From: Bacteroidales bacterium UBA5382
GTDB lineage: Bacteria > Bacteroidota > Bacteroidia > Bacteroidales > Dysgonomonadaceae
DNA length: 7,940 bases
Direction: 5' to 3'
NCBI GenBank assembly: GCA_002409745.1
Contig: DHOU01000019.1
Coordinates: 18,832 to 26,771 of the forward strand
Each line of letters begins with the position of its first letter. The stretch's first letter is position 1. The notes below the pieces were generated by a model. That model saw nothing but the letters and a program-made list of their open reading frames with translations, had not been told where the DNA came from and made no database searches. Made by a program: the position numbers and the translations under genes. This document shows, piece by piece, positions 1 through 7,823 of this stretch.

Positions 1-10
1 GAAGGGTATA

Positions 11-24
11 CCCCCCCCCCCCCC
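11..24. repeat. Homopolymeric 14-C tract downstream of the operon
   Basis: Fourteen consecutive C residues lie between GAAGGGTATA and GTTAACTTTTG. The tract is in the same orientation as the one at the right edge and lies about 265 bases beyond the operon terminator, so it may belong to the control region of the next unit on the left. Because sequence is seen on both sides, it is less easily dismissed as an end artefact than the right-hand run. Confidence 0.9.
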
Positions 25-25
25 G

Positions 26-39
26 TTAACTTTTGTTAA
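26..39. repeat. Short inverted repeat beside the 14-C tract
   Basis: TTAAC-TTTT-GTTAA is a perfect dyad with 5-base arms and a 4-base spacer, starting two bases after the C tract. It could be an operator half-site pair or chance in AT-rich DNA; nothing in the window names a binding protein. Confidence 0.4.
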
Positions 40-83
40 TAAAGAGGATACTAAAGTGTCAATGTATAATCTGAGTTCCATTT

Positions 84-106
84 ATAAAAACATTTTTGTT
101 TTTTAT
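84..106. repeat. AT-rich imperfect inverted repeat
   Basis: AAAAACA (86-92) and TGTTTTT (97-103) pair across a TTTT loop, and the pairing extends outward with one extra T. The stem is almost all A-T and therefore weak. It could act as a poor terminator in either direction or mean nothing. Confidence 0.3.
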
Positions 107-110
107 CACG

Positions 111-136
111 CAAAAATATATCATTTTACTTTACAA
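111..136 (-). promoter_or_regulatory. Weak candidate promoter pointing left, out of the window
   Basis: On the minus strand TATTTTTG (118-111) fits the Bacteroides -7 consensus TAnnTTTG fully. The nearest TTG upstream (136-134) is only 15 bases away, shorter than the usual 19-21, so support is poor. If real, it would lie beyond the operon's terminator and drive a gene left of the window, with the 14-C tract inside its leader. The AT-rich composition makes a chance match likely. Confidence 0.2.
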
Positions 137-221
137 CGGAAAAATACAGTGTTAAAATTATAAATTTAACATTGTAAAGACTCGAATAAATAGAAACGAA
201 GTATATCAATACTCCCTTTTT

Positions 222-257
222 TATTACTGAAATTGTTATTTATGTGAATCAGTAATA
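222..257. repeat. Inverted repeat with 9-base arms downstream of the operon terminator
   Basis: TATTACTGA (222-230) and TCAGTAATA (249-257) are perfect inverted copies separated by 18 bases. Just outside them GTATAT (201-206) and ATATAC (255-260) also match. It is not followed by a T tract on either strand, so it does not look like a terminator. A protein-binding site or an RNA hairpin is possible. Confidence 0.5.
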
Positions 258-289
258 TACGATAGGGAAAAATGATTCTCATAAGATAT

Positions 290-327
290 AAAAAAAGACA
301 GAGCGGGGATCACTCGCGGCTCTGTCT
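290..327 (-). terminator. Intrinsic terminator of the operon
   Basis: On the minus strand a perfect 9-base-pair stem (AGACAGAGC at 327-319, GCTCTGTCT at 304-296) encloses a 14-base GC-rich loop and runs directly into a T tract (295-290). This is a textbook Rho-independent terminator, 86 bases after the stop of the DUF4302-type gene. In the plus direction the stem is followed by AAATCC, not T residues, so it should act only on the operon. Confidence 0.9.
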
Positions 328-412
328 AAATCCTTTCAAATAGAGTTTAATTTTATTGTAGAGTTTATGTAAAATTAATTGAAAGGTTCTATATTCTTAA
401 GATGATAATTCA

Positions 413-1723
413 TCAACGGTCAAACGGCAAAAGTATTTCAACAGATTCCAACACAATTGTATTATTACTATTGCTATTATCCGTCAATTTAATCCAAGAA
501 GGCTTCTTATTATTATCCGTTGTTAATGTAAAGGTTCTGGGGTCCTGAAGCGAAACAGGATTTATCAGATAATTAAATTTCGCATTTTGAAAGTAATAAG
601 CTCCGTTATCGGCCCCCTGCCCGCCAAAAGTATAGGTAACTTTATCTTCGCCGACAAGTTGATAATTATATAGTAAAGCGCCAATGTAAACACCCGTACC
701 GGGCAGGAACGAACCGAAGCAAAACCCATATCGCCCATCAGAGTATTTTCCCATATAAGCGTAGTAAAGCTCTTCACCCATTGGATCAAGCCCGTTCGTT
801 TTTGTATAATCCCAGTACTGTTTTCCAAAAGGCCCCATACCGCTATATTTGAAGTACCAATCTCCGTTTATCAACACCTCATTTATCGGAGGATACACAA
901 CAACCAATTTAGCAGAAGCTCCATTCACCGGAGAAAAATATTCGGTTTCTCCTTCTTTCACATATTTAAATCCTTCAACCGTTACACCATCAATTATAAG
1001 GGGTTTATAAAGTTTGTATCCGGTTGCTGTTTGGATATAAGACGCAACTTCGGACACTTCATTTCCGGCGTCATTGGTGTAGGTAAAATGAAGCGTGCGG
1101 TGAGATACGGAAACAGGAATCGATTTATTATTAATTTGATATTCGAATCCCGTAAAAGTCATGTCCTCTGCTGCATCTTCAATCTTCTGCAAATAATCCG
1201 TCCATGAAAATCCTTCTTTCAAAGACGTCATGACTATTTTATTCGACGTTTTCTTACCCTTTAAAATCACCGAATCGGGGGTCGCCTTAAGAATCAGAAA
1301 TTCGAAATCGCCATCCATCCCGATACCATCTTTTCCAACACCGGGCACCTTACTATCGGGAGTTGAAAAAAAGTGAAAAAGAGGATTGTAGGTATTCACC
1401 GTAAGCACAGGGCCTGAACTTTGCTTTAAACCATAAAAACTGGTCGAGGTTTCATCCGTTTCACCACTCTCCCCCGCAATCGTCACCTTATCATCTTTAA
1501 AAGATAACAACAAGTTATATCCTCCGTAAGCTTGATCGGAAGCAGGATAATACTCCATTAACCACCCGTTTTTCGAGTCCGTCAATATTTTTTGATAGTT
1601 TTCCAAAGCTGCGTCTATTCTATTCGCCGACGAATCGTCAAAAATAGTTGTTTCTTCGGGAGAGCAAGAAAAAAAGAGTATTACAGCAATGAAATATATC
1701 ATTCGCTCTGTTATTTTTCTCAT
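413..1723 (-). CDS. DUF4302-type lipoprotein, function unknown
   Basis: The last gene of the operon encodes a lipoprotein of 436 residues from the ATG chosen here. That start gives a compact signal peptide MRKITERMIYFIAVILFFSC with acylated Cys20. An ATG at 1747 (8 residues longer) and a TTG at 1753 are possible alternatives in the same frame and would only lengthen the charged N-region. The mature N-terminus carries NGWLMEYYP (52-60) and YGGYNLLLSF (66-75), segments I recognise as typical of DUF4302 proteins, which often lie with SusCD and the zinc metallohydrolase. The rest is rich in beta-strand-like, aromatic and glycine-containing stretches and has no catalytic motif I can name. A binding or scaffold role in the import complex at the cell surface is plausible by context only. 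The gene follows the metallohydrolase by about 52 bases and is followed after 86 bases by a terminator, which marks it as the end of the operon. Confidence 0.85.
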   Translation of the reverse strand: MRKITERMIYFIAVILFFSCSPEETTIFDDSSANRIDAALENYQKILTDSKNGWLMEYYPASDQAYGGYNLLLSFKDDKVTIAGESGETDETSTSFYGLKQSSGPVLTVNTYNPLFHFFSTPDSKVPGVGKDGIGMDGDFEFLILKATPDSVILKGKKTSNKIVMTSLKEGFSWTDYLQKIEDAAEDMTFTGFEYQINNKSIPVSVSHRTLHFTYTNDAGNEVSEVASYIQTATGYKLYKPLIIDGVTVEGFKYVKEGETEYFSPVNGASAKLVVVYPPINEVLINGDWYFKYSGMGPFGKQYWDYTKTNGLDPMGEELYYAYMGKYSDGRYGFCFGSFLPGTGVYIGALLYNYQLVGEDKVTYTFGGQGADNGAYYFQNAKFNYLINPVSLQDPRTFTLTTDNNKKPSWIKLTDNSNSNNTIVLESVEILLPFDR

Positions 1724-1775
1724 ACTATAAATTATTAATTTATTCATTATCAAACATGTTCATTACACAGATTTT

Positions 1776-2690
1776 TTAATCGAAAGATTGTAAATCGAGT
1801 GTTTCGACTTCATCACATCTCCGTAATACAATCTCCCTCAACTTTTTTATATCAATATTCCAGCTTGTAGCCAAATAGTCTTTTACAATAGCAAATTTTT
1901 CTTCTATTTTAGCCTTTCCTGTTTTGCCATTGTCGTCTTTATCCCATGGCTCACCAGCTTCAGCCAGCAATGCCTGCCAATGCGCTTCAGTATTTGTAAC
2001 GTAAACAGCGATTAGTTCAACAAAGTCTTCCTGGGTTTCAGAACTTCCGTAAGGAGAAATAAAGCCCATGTTCAAAGCTGTCGTATCATTTACATTTACC
2101 CAACTTCCCGATTGGTAATCAGATGCAGAAATCAGATTAAAATCCGTTGTGTAATTCTTTGTCTGATGCAATATATGGGCAAATTCGTGATGCATGGTTT
2201 TGAAATACCAATAGTTAAGCATGTCAATATCAAGCTCCTCTAAGTCGATGCTATTTACATTGTATAATGTAATTTTCAAACCACCTTCGGCGGTTCCTAA
2301 AACGACAGATCCCTGGCTGTTATAAGCCTTTGAACCTACCAGAAAAAAGAGTCTGGGGCTATATTGGGCCAAAAAATCTTTTCCCATCAACTCATTATAG
2401 GAATCAATCCACAAATGCTTTACCAGTTTGGCTATTGCAACGGATTTATCATATTCCGCAGGAGACAAATTATAAGTGTTATCCGATTCTTTGTCGTCGA
2501 ATTTATACTTAAACTGAATATTATAAGGAACGGTTAAATTTGTATATAACCATTTATCAAATTCATTTTGTTGCTCTTTTTCGGTTTCAAAAATACTGTT
2601 AGGATCCAGTTTTTCCTCGCTGCACGACCATAAAAATAAAGAAACAATGAACAGCAACACATATAACGCAAAATCTTTAAATTTTTTCAT
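1776..2690 (-). CDS. Substrate import-associated zinc metallohydrolase lipoprotein
   Basis: This 304-residue product has a lipoprotein signal peptide with Cys23 in LFLWSC, so it is probably anchored in the outer membrane. The zinc signature HEFAH lies at residues 168-172 (bases 2175-2189), preceded by His167 and followed by a further His175. A later acidic stretch, ETQEDFVELIAVY (218-230), sits where gluzincin-like enzymes carry their third zinc ligand; Glu221 or Glu225 are the best candidates, which is inference. Architecture, size and position beside a susCD pair match the Bacteroidota family named 'substrate import-associated zinc metallohydrolase lipoprotein', related to the putative zinc-binding metallopeptidases. 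The residues needed for catalysis seem intact, so it is probably an active peptidase or other zinc hydrolase acting at the cell surface. It starts 34 bases after susD, with a purine-rich AAAGAAGAA just before the ATG. No substrate is known, and a non-proteolytic activity cannot be excluded. Confidence 0.88.
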   Translation of the reverse strand: MKKFKDFALYVLLFIVSLFLWSCSEEKLDPNSIFETEKEQQNEFDKWLYTNLTVPYNIQFKYKFDDKESDNTYNLSPAEYDKSVAIAKLVKHLWIDSYNELMGKDFLAQYSPRLFFLVGSKAYNSQGSVVLGTAEGGLKITLYNVNSIDLEELDIDMLNYWYFKTMHHEFAHILHQTKNYTTDFNLISASDYQSGSWVNVNDTTALNMGFISPYGSSETQEDFVELIAVYVTNTEAHWQALLAEAGEPWDKDDNGKTGKAKIEEKFAIVKDYLATSWNIDIKKLREIVLRRCDEVETLDLQSFD

Positions 2691-2724
2691 ATTCTTCTTT
2701 GTTTATATTCATATAAAACATTTG

Positions 2725-4287
2725 TCATTTCCTCGGATTAGCTTGTAATCCGGCGCTAATAACATCTTGCGGCAATTGTATCGCCCTTCTCGGGTCGTCC
2801 TTTAAGATCACATCATCCGCTTCCCCTTCACGATTATGAGCAATTTCAATACCGTATCTTTTCAAATCATACCAACGGCCTCCATCGTGCATGGTTTCCA
2901 TTCTCCGTAGGTGCAGAATACATTGGATAAGATTTTCCTGCACATCTTCCGTTACAGTAAATCCTTGAGGATTGATCTTTTTCTTGATAGACCTCTCATT
3001 GTCATTCTTTATCTGGACAGGCATATAAGAAAGTCCTTTATAGAAAGAGACGATTTCGTCTTGAGAGAAAGCTCCTACGGAGGGTTTTGCATTGGCTTTT
3101 ATCCACGTATTGATATCAGCCGTCGCTTCAGCAAATTTCGATTGCAGAATATAGGCTTCAGCACGGCAAAGGAGCGTTTCTCCTACCGTAAACGGCACTA
3201 ATACCGAGTGTATATATCCGATTCCGGCTACCTTATCGATATATTCGAAATAAGCTCCTACTTTGGGTAATGCAAATTTTTGATCGTATCCCCACATTGC
3301 TGAGGCAAGATAGACATTGTCTCTTGACGGCCCCCAGATTCCTGCTGCTCGAAAACTTTCTCTTTCGATAATTGGACGGGCGTTCCCATATCTTCTTCCG
3401 AGATTATAGGGTCCTAAAACATAAGGAAGAGAAGAATAAGCAGGCAGAATAAGGAAATTTCCGGCATCACTTGCTGAAATGTACATATCGTTTCTTACAT
3501 CCCAATTACTTGCGGCAGAAAACATTCCCGTCCATTTACCAAGCAATGTAGCAGGATTATCGCCTAAAGCTGTCGTCGCATATTGAACGGCTTTATCAAA
3601 TTTCAGATAAAATAAATTGAACCGAGCCGCAAATGCATACGCTGCTCTTTTATTGAAATGATACTTCGGTACGGAATATATTTCATCATTTATTAAAGAC
3701 AAGCCGGCTTCTATATCGGTGCTGATTTTTTCATATAATTCGGCCATTGTTCCACGCTGATACTCCACCTTTACTTGCGTTTCCGGTTTTTCGGAATAAG
3801 GCAACCCCAAGTCGCTATTTGCTGTTTCGGGATTGTAGGGCATGCAAAATAAATTTGCGAGAGCAAAATGAGCATACGCACGAGCAATGAGCGCTTCTCC
3901 TTTTTGAGCGTTCAAAGACACAGGATTCTCCAATTCTTCTATTGCATTTAATGCCTGATTAGCAGCGGCAATAGCGCCATAGTGTCCATCCCATATAGCT
4001 TTTGGGGCGTCATTTCCGGTGGTAGTAATATCTCTCCATAGATAAGCATCTTCTTGTTCACGATTATATGGAGTATATAAAGTTCCATTATCCATTGCAT
4101 TATCCGATGAGAGTTCGGCTATTAAAGCTCCACTATTGGTGGGATATGCCGATACAAGTAATTTCGTTACTTTCTCCACCGAATTTATTTCAGCTCTATT
4201 GTCGGGCATCGTATCCAAAAATTTTTCACACGAACCCAACCCAAATAATAAAGCTATCAATAGAAAGAAAATCGTATTTTTTTTCAT
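2725..4287 (-). CDS. SusD/RagB-family substrate-binding lipoprotein
   Basis: This 520-residue product is a SusD/RagB-family outer-membrane lipoprotein of normal family length. The signal peptide ends in the lipobox LGSC with acylated Cys20, followed by the family's typical EKFLDTMP start of the mature protein. The N-terminal half has helical TPR-like repeats (for example EALIARAYAHFALANLF), as in SusD-like domains. The C-terminal SusD/RagB part contains the characteristic GRWYDLKRYG (470-479) and the closing segment RAIQLPQDVISAGLQANP. In known SusCD pairs this protein caps the SusC barrel as a hinged lid and holds the ligand before import. It begins 12 bases after the susC stop, so the two are almost certainly co-transcribed and made as partners. 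The ATG is followed by a run of eight A. The family call is firm; the ligand is unknown. Glycans are the common case, but peptide-importing SusCD pairs such as RagAB are established. Confidence 0.96.
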   Translation of the reverse strand: MKKNTIFFLLIALLFGLGSCEKFLDTMPDNRAEINSVEKVTKLLVSAYPTNSGALIAELSSDNAMDNGTLYTPYNREQEDAYLWRDITTTGNDAPKAIWDGHYGAIAAANQALNAIEELENPVSLNAQKGEALIARAYAHFALANLFCMPYNPETANSDLGLPYSEKPETQVKVEYQRGTMAELYEKISTDIEAGLSLINDEIYSVPKYHFNKRAAYAFAARFNLFYLKFDKAVQYATTALGDNPATLLGKWTGMFSAASNWDVRNDMYISASDAGNFLILPAYSSLPYVLGPYNLGRRYGNARPIIERESFRAAGIWGPSRDNVYLASAMWGYDQKFALPKVGAYFEYIDKVAGIGYIHSVLVPFTVGETLLCRAEAYILQSKFAEATADINTWIKANAKPSVGAFSQDEIVSFYKGLSYMPVQIKNDNERSIKKKINPQGFTVTEDVQENLIQCILHLRRMETMHDGGRWYDLKRYGIEIAHNREGEADDVILKDDPRRAIQLPQDVISAGLQANPRK

Positions 4288-4299
4288 ATCTGTAAATTT

Positions 4300-7200
4300 T
4301 TATAATCCGAATCTCAATGTTAAAGTAAACTGTTTAGGGACTGGCGCTGCAACTCCTCCGGTATTAAAGAATTCAGGATCTTGTCCATTCAATTTTTTAT
4401 CCGAATAAATTAAGAACAAGTTTGTAGCTTGCAATTTCAATGACAAATCGTTCATTTTTAAAGAAGCGATAAGAGACTTAGGAAAATCGTATGACAAGGA
4501 GATTTCTTTCATTCTGATAAAATCTCCTTTCGCCACCCGAACCGTAGAATAATTATAAGCATTGTATGCATAGCTTAACTGACTATCATTTGCATTGTGA
4601 CGGCGATCGGCTATGACCGGAATATCGGTACGATTTTCATCGCCCGGTATTGTCCAACGATTTTTAAATTCCTTAGGCATGGCGTCCAAGTCATAATATC
4701 TGTTACTGAATACCGGATCGAGGCGAATTACATTTCCCAATGAATAAGTCATGAAGATATTTAACCGAAAGTTTTTATATGATAAAATGTTACCAAAACT
4801 TCCGGTAACGGTCGGGTCTGTCGGACCTTCATATACTAAATGAGACTTTTCCTCCCTTTCCTGAAATTCAATATCCGAAACGGTAACATCTCCTTTTTCA
4901 TTAATGAATGTGGGCAACCCTTCTTCACTTAATCCTTGAAAATCCATTGAGAATAAAGATCTTACAGGATATCCTTTCATGGTAAATCCCGTCCCGGTAA
5001 TCATATCGATAACACGGGTATTGGCATCTAATTCCGTGACTTCATTTTTAGTGTTCGAAAAAATAAAGTTTGTAGTCCAACTGAAATCGCGGGAAACAAT
5101 ATTTCTTGTCGAAAGAGTCAATTCTATTCCATGCGACTTCATAGAAGCCACATTGGCATATTTGGTAATTTGCCCCCCAACACCCATTGTATGTATTAAA
5201 CCGATTAAATCGAAATTGTTACGCTTATACCAATCAGCAGCAAGATTAATACGGTTATTGATAAATCCAAGATCTATCCCTATATTAAGTTCATGTTTTT
5301 TTTCGTATGTCAGTTCACTATTCTCTAGATCCTGAATCTGCAGGCCCGATTCTTTTACCCCGGTAAAGGGGCGCCAAGGATTATAACTACCTATAACCAC
5401 GTGTGAATTTGTAACCGATGCAGGCCCTCTGTCGGCAGTTAACGAGTAGGATGTCTTGAGGGTCAAATTCGATAATACAGGCCTGAGGTTATCAAAAAAG
5501 GCCTCTTCATGCGCATTCCATGCACCGGAAAGGTTCCATGTAGGCAACCAGCGGGCCGAACGGCTTTTTCCCAATTTATTGGACCCCTCATATCGTAACG
5601 TTCCGTTAATTGTATATCGACCCTCATAAGAATACGTTCCGGTTCCAAAAAATGAAACTTGACGACCTCTTGTTATACCCATATTATAATATTGTGCATT
5701 TTCCTCACTCAATTGTTTAAAATATAAATAATTAAACGCAGGAAGCATTCCCATTTCATATTGCATGGCAGTACCATCGAATTGAGTACTCTTACGATCA
5801 ACGGCATTTACCTCCATCCCTCCGAAAAGATTGACAATATGCCTATCATTGTAGACGTCATTATAATTTAACGTACCTCTAAAATCATAGCTGTTCATTG
5901 AATATTTTCTTTCATTATAAAAACCCCCATTAGGCAATACCGTAACAGGAAGAGAATTGGGATTATCGGGATCGGTATATAACCAAGGATTATTATCGCG
6001 TATAGTAGCGTCATCCATAGCTCTGTAAGCCATTGCTTGATTAGAAAAATCTTTTACGGAATGACCTTGAGTAGTAGAAGAATATTTATAAGCAAATAGC
6101 GCGGAGGCTTCTAATTTTCTTAATACCCTCCATTTTAACTCACCCTGAAATCTTAAATCAACCACATCCAAATCCATGTAATTATTATTCAACTCGGTTA
6201 AGATATTGAATGGAGCGTAATTCCGTATATAATTTTCATTAGAGTCTAATGTCCTGGATGTATTCAGCGCGTAGGAATAAGGATTAATGTCAAAATCACG
6301 TTTAACCTCACCACTTACCACATCCACATTTTGACTTAACGTCCCCGGCGCTTTTTGTTTTCGATAAGATCCGTTCCCGATTAAGTTTAAGGACAGATTG
6401 TCAAATATACGATATAAGGCATTGATATTGGTCGTGTAACGGTTTACCGAACTTTGTTTAGACCATCCCGGATCATACATAACACTCAAAGAAGTATAAT
6501 AAGAGGCCTTTTCAGTGCCGCTTGACAAACTGACAGCATGATTTTGAGAGATATTATTGTTAAATAATAAATCAAACCAATCGGTATTCCTATATTCAGC
6601 CTCTCTTAAATAAGAATTGCGAGCATCCTGTGTATTTGGCAATCCGAAAGTTCCATTTGTAGCATCATAGGTATTAATCAAATGGTACATCCTGCCATAC
6701 TCTCCACTATTTGAAGCTCGGTACGTTTCCGCTAAATTTAAATATCCGTTCGCTTCCAATTCTTTGTACACGCCCATTTGCTCCTGAGAATTCATTATAT
6801 TGAAATTCCTATAGTTTGGTTTTAAGCGCATGGAATATTCTCCGGTATAACTAATTTTATTTGTTCCCACTTTTCCTTTCTTAGTGGTAACAACAATCAC
6901 TCCAGCCATAGCCCTGGCACCGTAAATAGAAGTGGCCGATCCGTCTTTCAATATCTGAAAACTTTCAATGTCGTCGGCATTTAGTCCTGCGATAGCAGAA
7001 CTGATTAATGTAACAGCATCCCCAGAAGATAAATCGTCGGCGCTAACTTCTGTTACATCCTCCATAATAACACCGTCAACAACCCATAATGGCTTGGAAC
7101 TTCCATAAATGGAAGTTGCTCCACGGACACGGATTTTAGGAGCCGTCCCAAAAGTACCCGAAACATTTTGAACACTAACTCCTGCGGCACGCCCTTCAAG

Positions 7201-7611
7201 TGCACGGCTTATTTCAGGGATTCCGTCAAGTTTGACATCCCCCGCGTCCAACTTATTTGTCGCACCGGTAAATAACCGTTTATCCATTTGTTGCATACCT
7301 GTTACGACAACTTCCTCCAATACTTCGGTATCGGGAAGCAATACAACTCGCAAGCTCGGTTGCACAGCTACTTCAAAGGTGATGTATCCAACGTAGGAGA
7401 TAACCAATGTTCCACCTCCAGGGGCGGACAACGTAAAAAGCCCGTCTATGTCGGTAGTAGTTCCTTGCGAAGTTCCTTTAATCATTACGGTTGCTCCGAT
7501 GACCGGATCGCCCGCCTCATCCGTAACTGTTCCCTGAACTTGTATCTGGGCAGTTGCGACACCTATTCCGATGAGGAACAGGGTTAATAGCATTACTAGC
7601 TTTTTTTTCAT
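4300..7611 (-). CDS. SusC/RagA-family TonB-linked outer-membrane transporter
   Basis: The 1103-residue product is a complete SusC-type transporter of usual length for the family. A signal peptide (residues 1-21, charged MKKK start, cleavage probably after ATA before Q22) sends it to the periplasm. A carboxypeptidase-regulatory-like beta-sandwich follows (about 24-95), then a TonB-box-like stretch EEVVVTG (99-105), the plug domain (about 115-245) and the barrel. The SusC/RagA signature is clear at 221-247 (LKDGSATSIYGARAMAGV, then VVTTKKGK). The protein ends in an outer-membrane beta-signal-like strand (LTLRFGL). There is no STN domain before the sandwich, so direct signalling to a FecR-type anti-sigma factor is unlikely. 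It is the first gene of the operon, 12 bases ahead of the susD homologue, and should form the barrel of a SusCD importer. The family is certain; the substrate is not, since SusC sequence alone does not reveal it and no glycan enzymes are adjacent. Confidence 0.97.
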   Translation of the reverse strand: MKKKLVMLLTLFLIGIGVATAQIQVQGTVTDEAGDPVIGATVMIKGTSQGTTTDIDGLFTLSAPGGGTLVISYVGYITFEVAVQPSLRVVLLPDTEVLEEVVVTGMQQMDKRLFTGATNKLDAGDVKLDGIPEISRALEGRAAGVSVQNVSGTFGTAPKIRVRGATSIYGSSKPLWVVDGVIMEDVTEVSADDLSSGDAVTLISSAIAGLNADDIESFQILKDGSATSIYGARAMAGVIVVTTKKGKVGTNKISYTGEYSMRLKPNYRNFNIMNSQEQMGVYKELEANGYLNLAETYRASNSGEYGRMYHLINTYDATNGTFGLPNTQDARNSYLREAEYRNTDWFDLLFNNNISQNHAVSLSSGTEKASYYTSLSVMYDPGWSKQSSVNRYTTNINALYRIFDNLSLNLIGNGSYRKQKAPGTLSQNVDVVSGEVKRDFDINPYSYALNTSRTLDSNENYIRNYAPFNILTELNNNYMDLDVVDLRFQGELKWRVLRKLEASALFAYKYSSTTQGHSVKDFSNQAMAYRAMDDATIRDNNPWLYTDPDNPNSLPVTVLPNGGFYNERKYSMNSYDFRGTLNYNDVYNDRHIVNLFGGMEVNAVDRKSTQFDGTAMQYEMGMLPAFNYLYFKQLSEENAQYYNMGITRGRQVSFFGTGTYSYEGRYTINGTLRYEGSNKLGKSRSARWLPTWNLSGAWNAHEEAFFDNLRPVLSNLTLKTSYSLTADRGPASVTNSHVVIGSYNPWRPFTGVKESGLQIQDLENSELTYEKKHELNIGIDLGFINNRINLAADWYKRNNFDLIGLIHTMGVGGQITKYANVASMKSHGIELTLSTRNIVSRDFSWTTNFIFSNTKNEVTELDANTRVIDMITGTGFTMKGYPVRSLFSMDFQGLSEEGLPTFINEKGDVTVSDIEFQEREEKSHLVYEGPTDPTVTGSFGNILSYKNFRLNIFMTYSLGNVIRLDPVFSNRYYDLDAMPKEFKNRWTIPGDENRTDIPVIADRRHNANDSQLSYAYNAYNYSTVRVAKGDFIRMKEISLSYDFPKSLIASLKMNDLSLKLQATNLFLIYSDKKLNGQDPEFFNTGGVAAPVPKQFTLTLRFGL

Positions 7612-7710
7612 ACTCTACTTTGTTAATTAAAAAACAATTCTATTCATTTATTATCTTTACATTTTCAATCGTATATTATTATTTATGTGACTGCACAGCA
7701 ATAGACTACT

Positions 7711-7734
7711 TTGTTTTTCAGAAGAGAAAAACAA
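7711..7734. repeat. Leader hairpin, 9-base perfect arms
   Basis: TTGTTTTTC (7711-7719) and GAAAAACAA (7726-7734) pair perfectly across the 6-base loop AGAAGA, about 100 bases before the susC ATG. No T tract follows on the minus strand, so it is not a classical attenuator. It could be an RNA structure in the susC leader or an operator. Confidence 0.5.
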
Positions 7735-7776
7735 GCCTGTATATTGGATAAAACTCCTTTTAATAAGACGTACTGA

Positions 7777-7808
7777 TTTGTACCGGCAATCGAATGAACC
7801 GGTAAAAA
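7777..7808. repeat. Leader hairpin with GC-containing core
   Basis: TACCGG (7781-7786) and CCGGTA (7799-7804) are inverted copies around a 12-base loop. After one mismatch the outer TTT/AAA also pairs, giving 10-base arms. It lies just downstream of the candidate promoter, so it would form at the 5' end of the mRNA or act as an operator overlapping the start of transcription. On the minus strand the T residues precede rather than follow the stem, so it is not a terminator for the operon. Confidence 0.5.
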
Positions 7809-7823
7809 AAGAAAGATGCACAC

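Larger units (their letters stand above)
1..289. other. Gene-free AT-rich region left of the operon
   Basis: No coding region or RNA gene can be supported here. The stretch is very AT-rich apart from the 14-C tract and contains the inverted repeats and the weak leftward promoter listed separately. It is probably the spacer between this operon and the next unit, which lies outside the window. Positions 4-13 form a perfect 10-base palindrome GGGTATACCC. Confidence 0.6.

Noticed and set aside
2160..2189. Metzincin-type zinc site (HEXXHXXGXXH)
   Set aside because: After HEFAH the sequence continues ILHQTK, without the required glycine and third histidine.
2911..3201. Plus-strand open frame of 96 codons inside susD
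   Set aside because: It is antisense to the conserved C-terminal half of the SusD-type protein; arginine-rich, low-quality translation typical of a shadow frame.
4068..4408. Two overlapping plus-strand open frames of 75 and 90 codons across the susC-susD junction
   Set aside because: They lie opposite well-supported genes and have no recognisable domain or promoter.
4979..5335. Plus-strand open frame of 118 codons inside susC
   Set aside because: It is fully antisense to the barrel-coding region, resembles no family I know, and the minus-strand protein is unambiguous.
7288..7587. Plus-strand open frame of 99 codons over the 5' end of susC
   Set aside because: It is antisense to the signal peptide and the carboxypeptidase-regulatory-like domain and has no convincing features of its own.
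413..7611. Classical polysaccharide utilisation locus
   Set aside because: Apart from the SusCD pair there is no glycoside hydrolase, lyase, sulfatase, esterase or sugar regulator in the window.
7777..7808. Intrinsic terminator in the leader
   Set aside because: No T tract follows the stem on either strand; on the plus strand A residues follow, and on the minus strand the T residues precede it.
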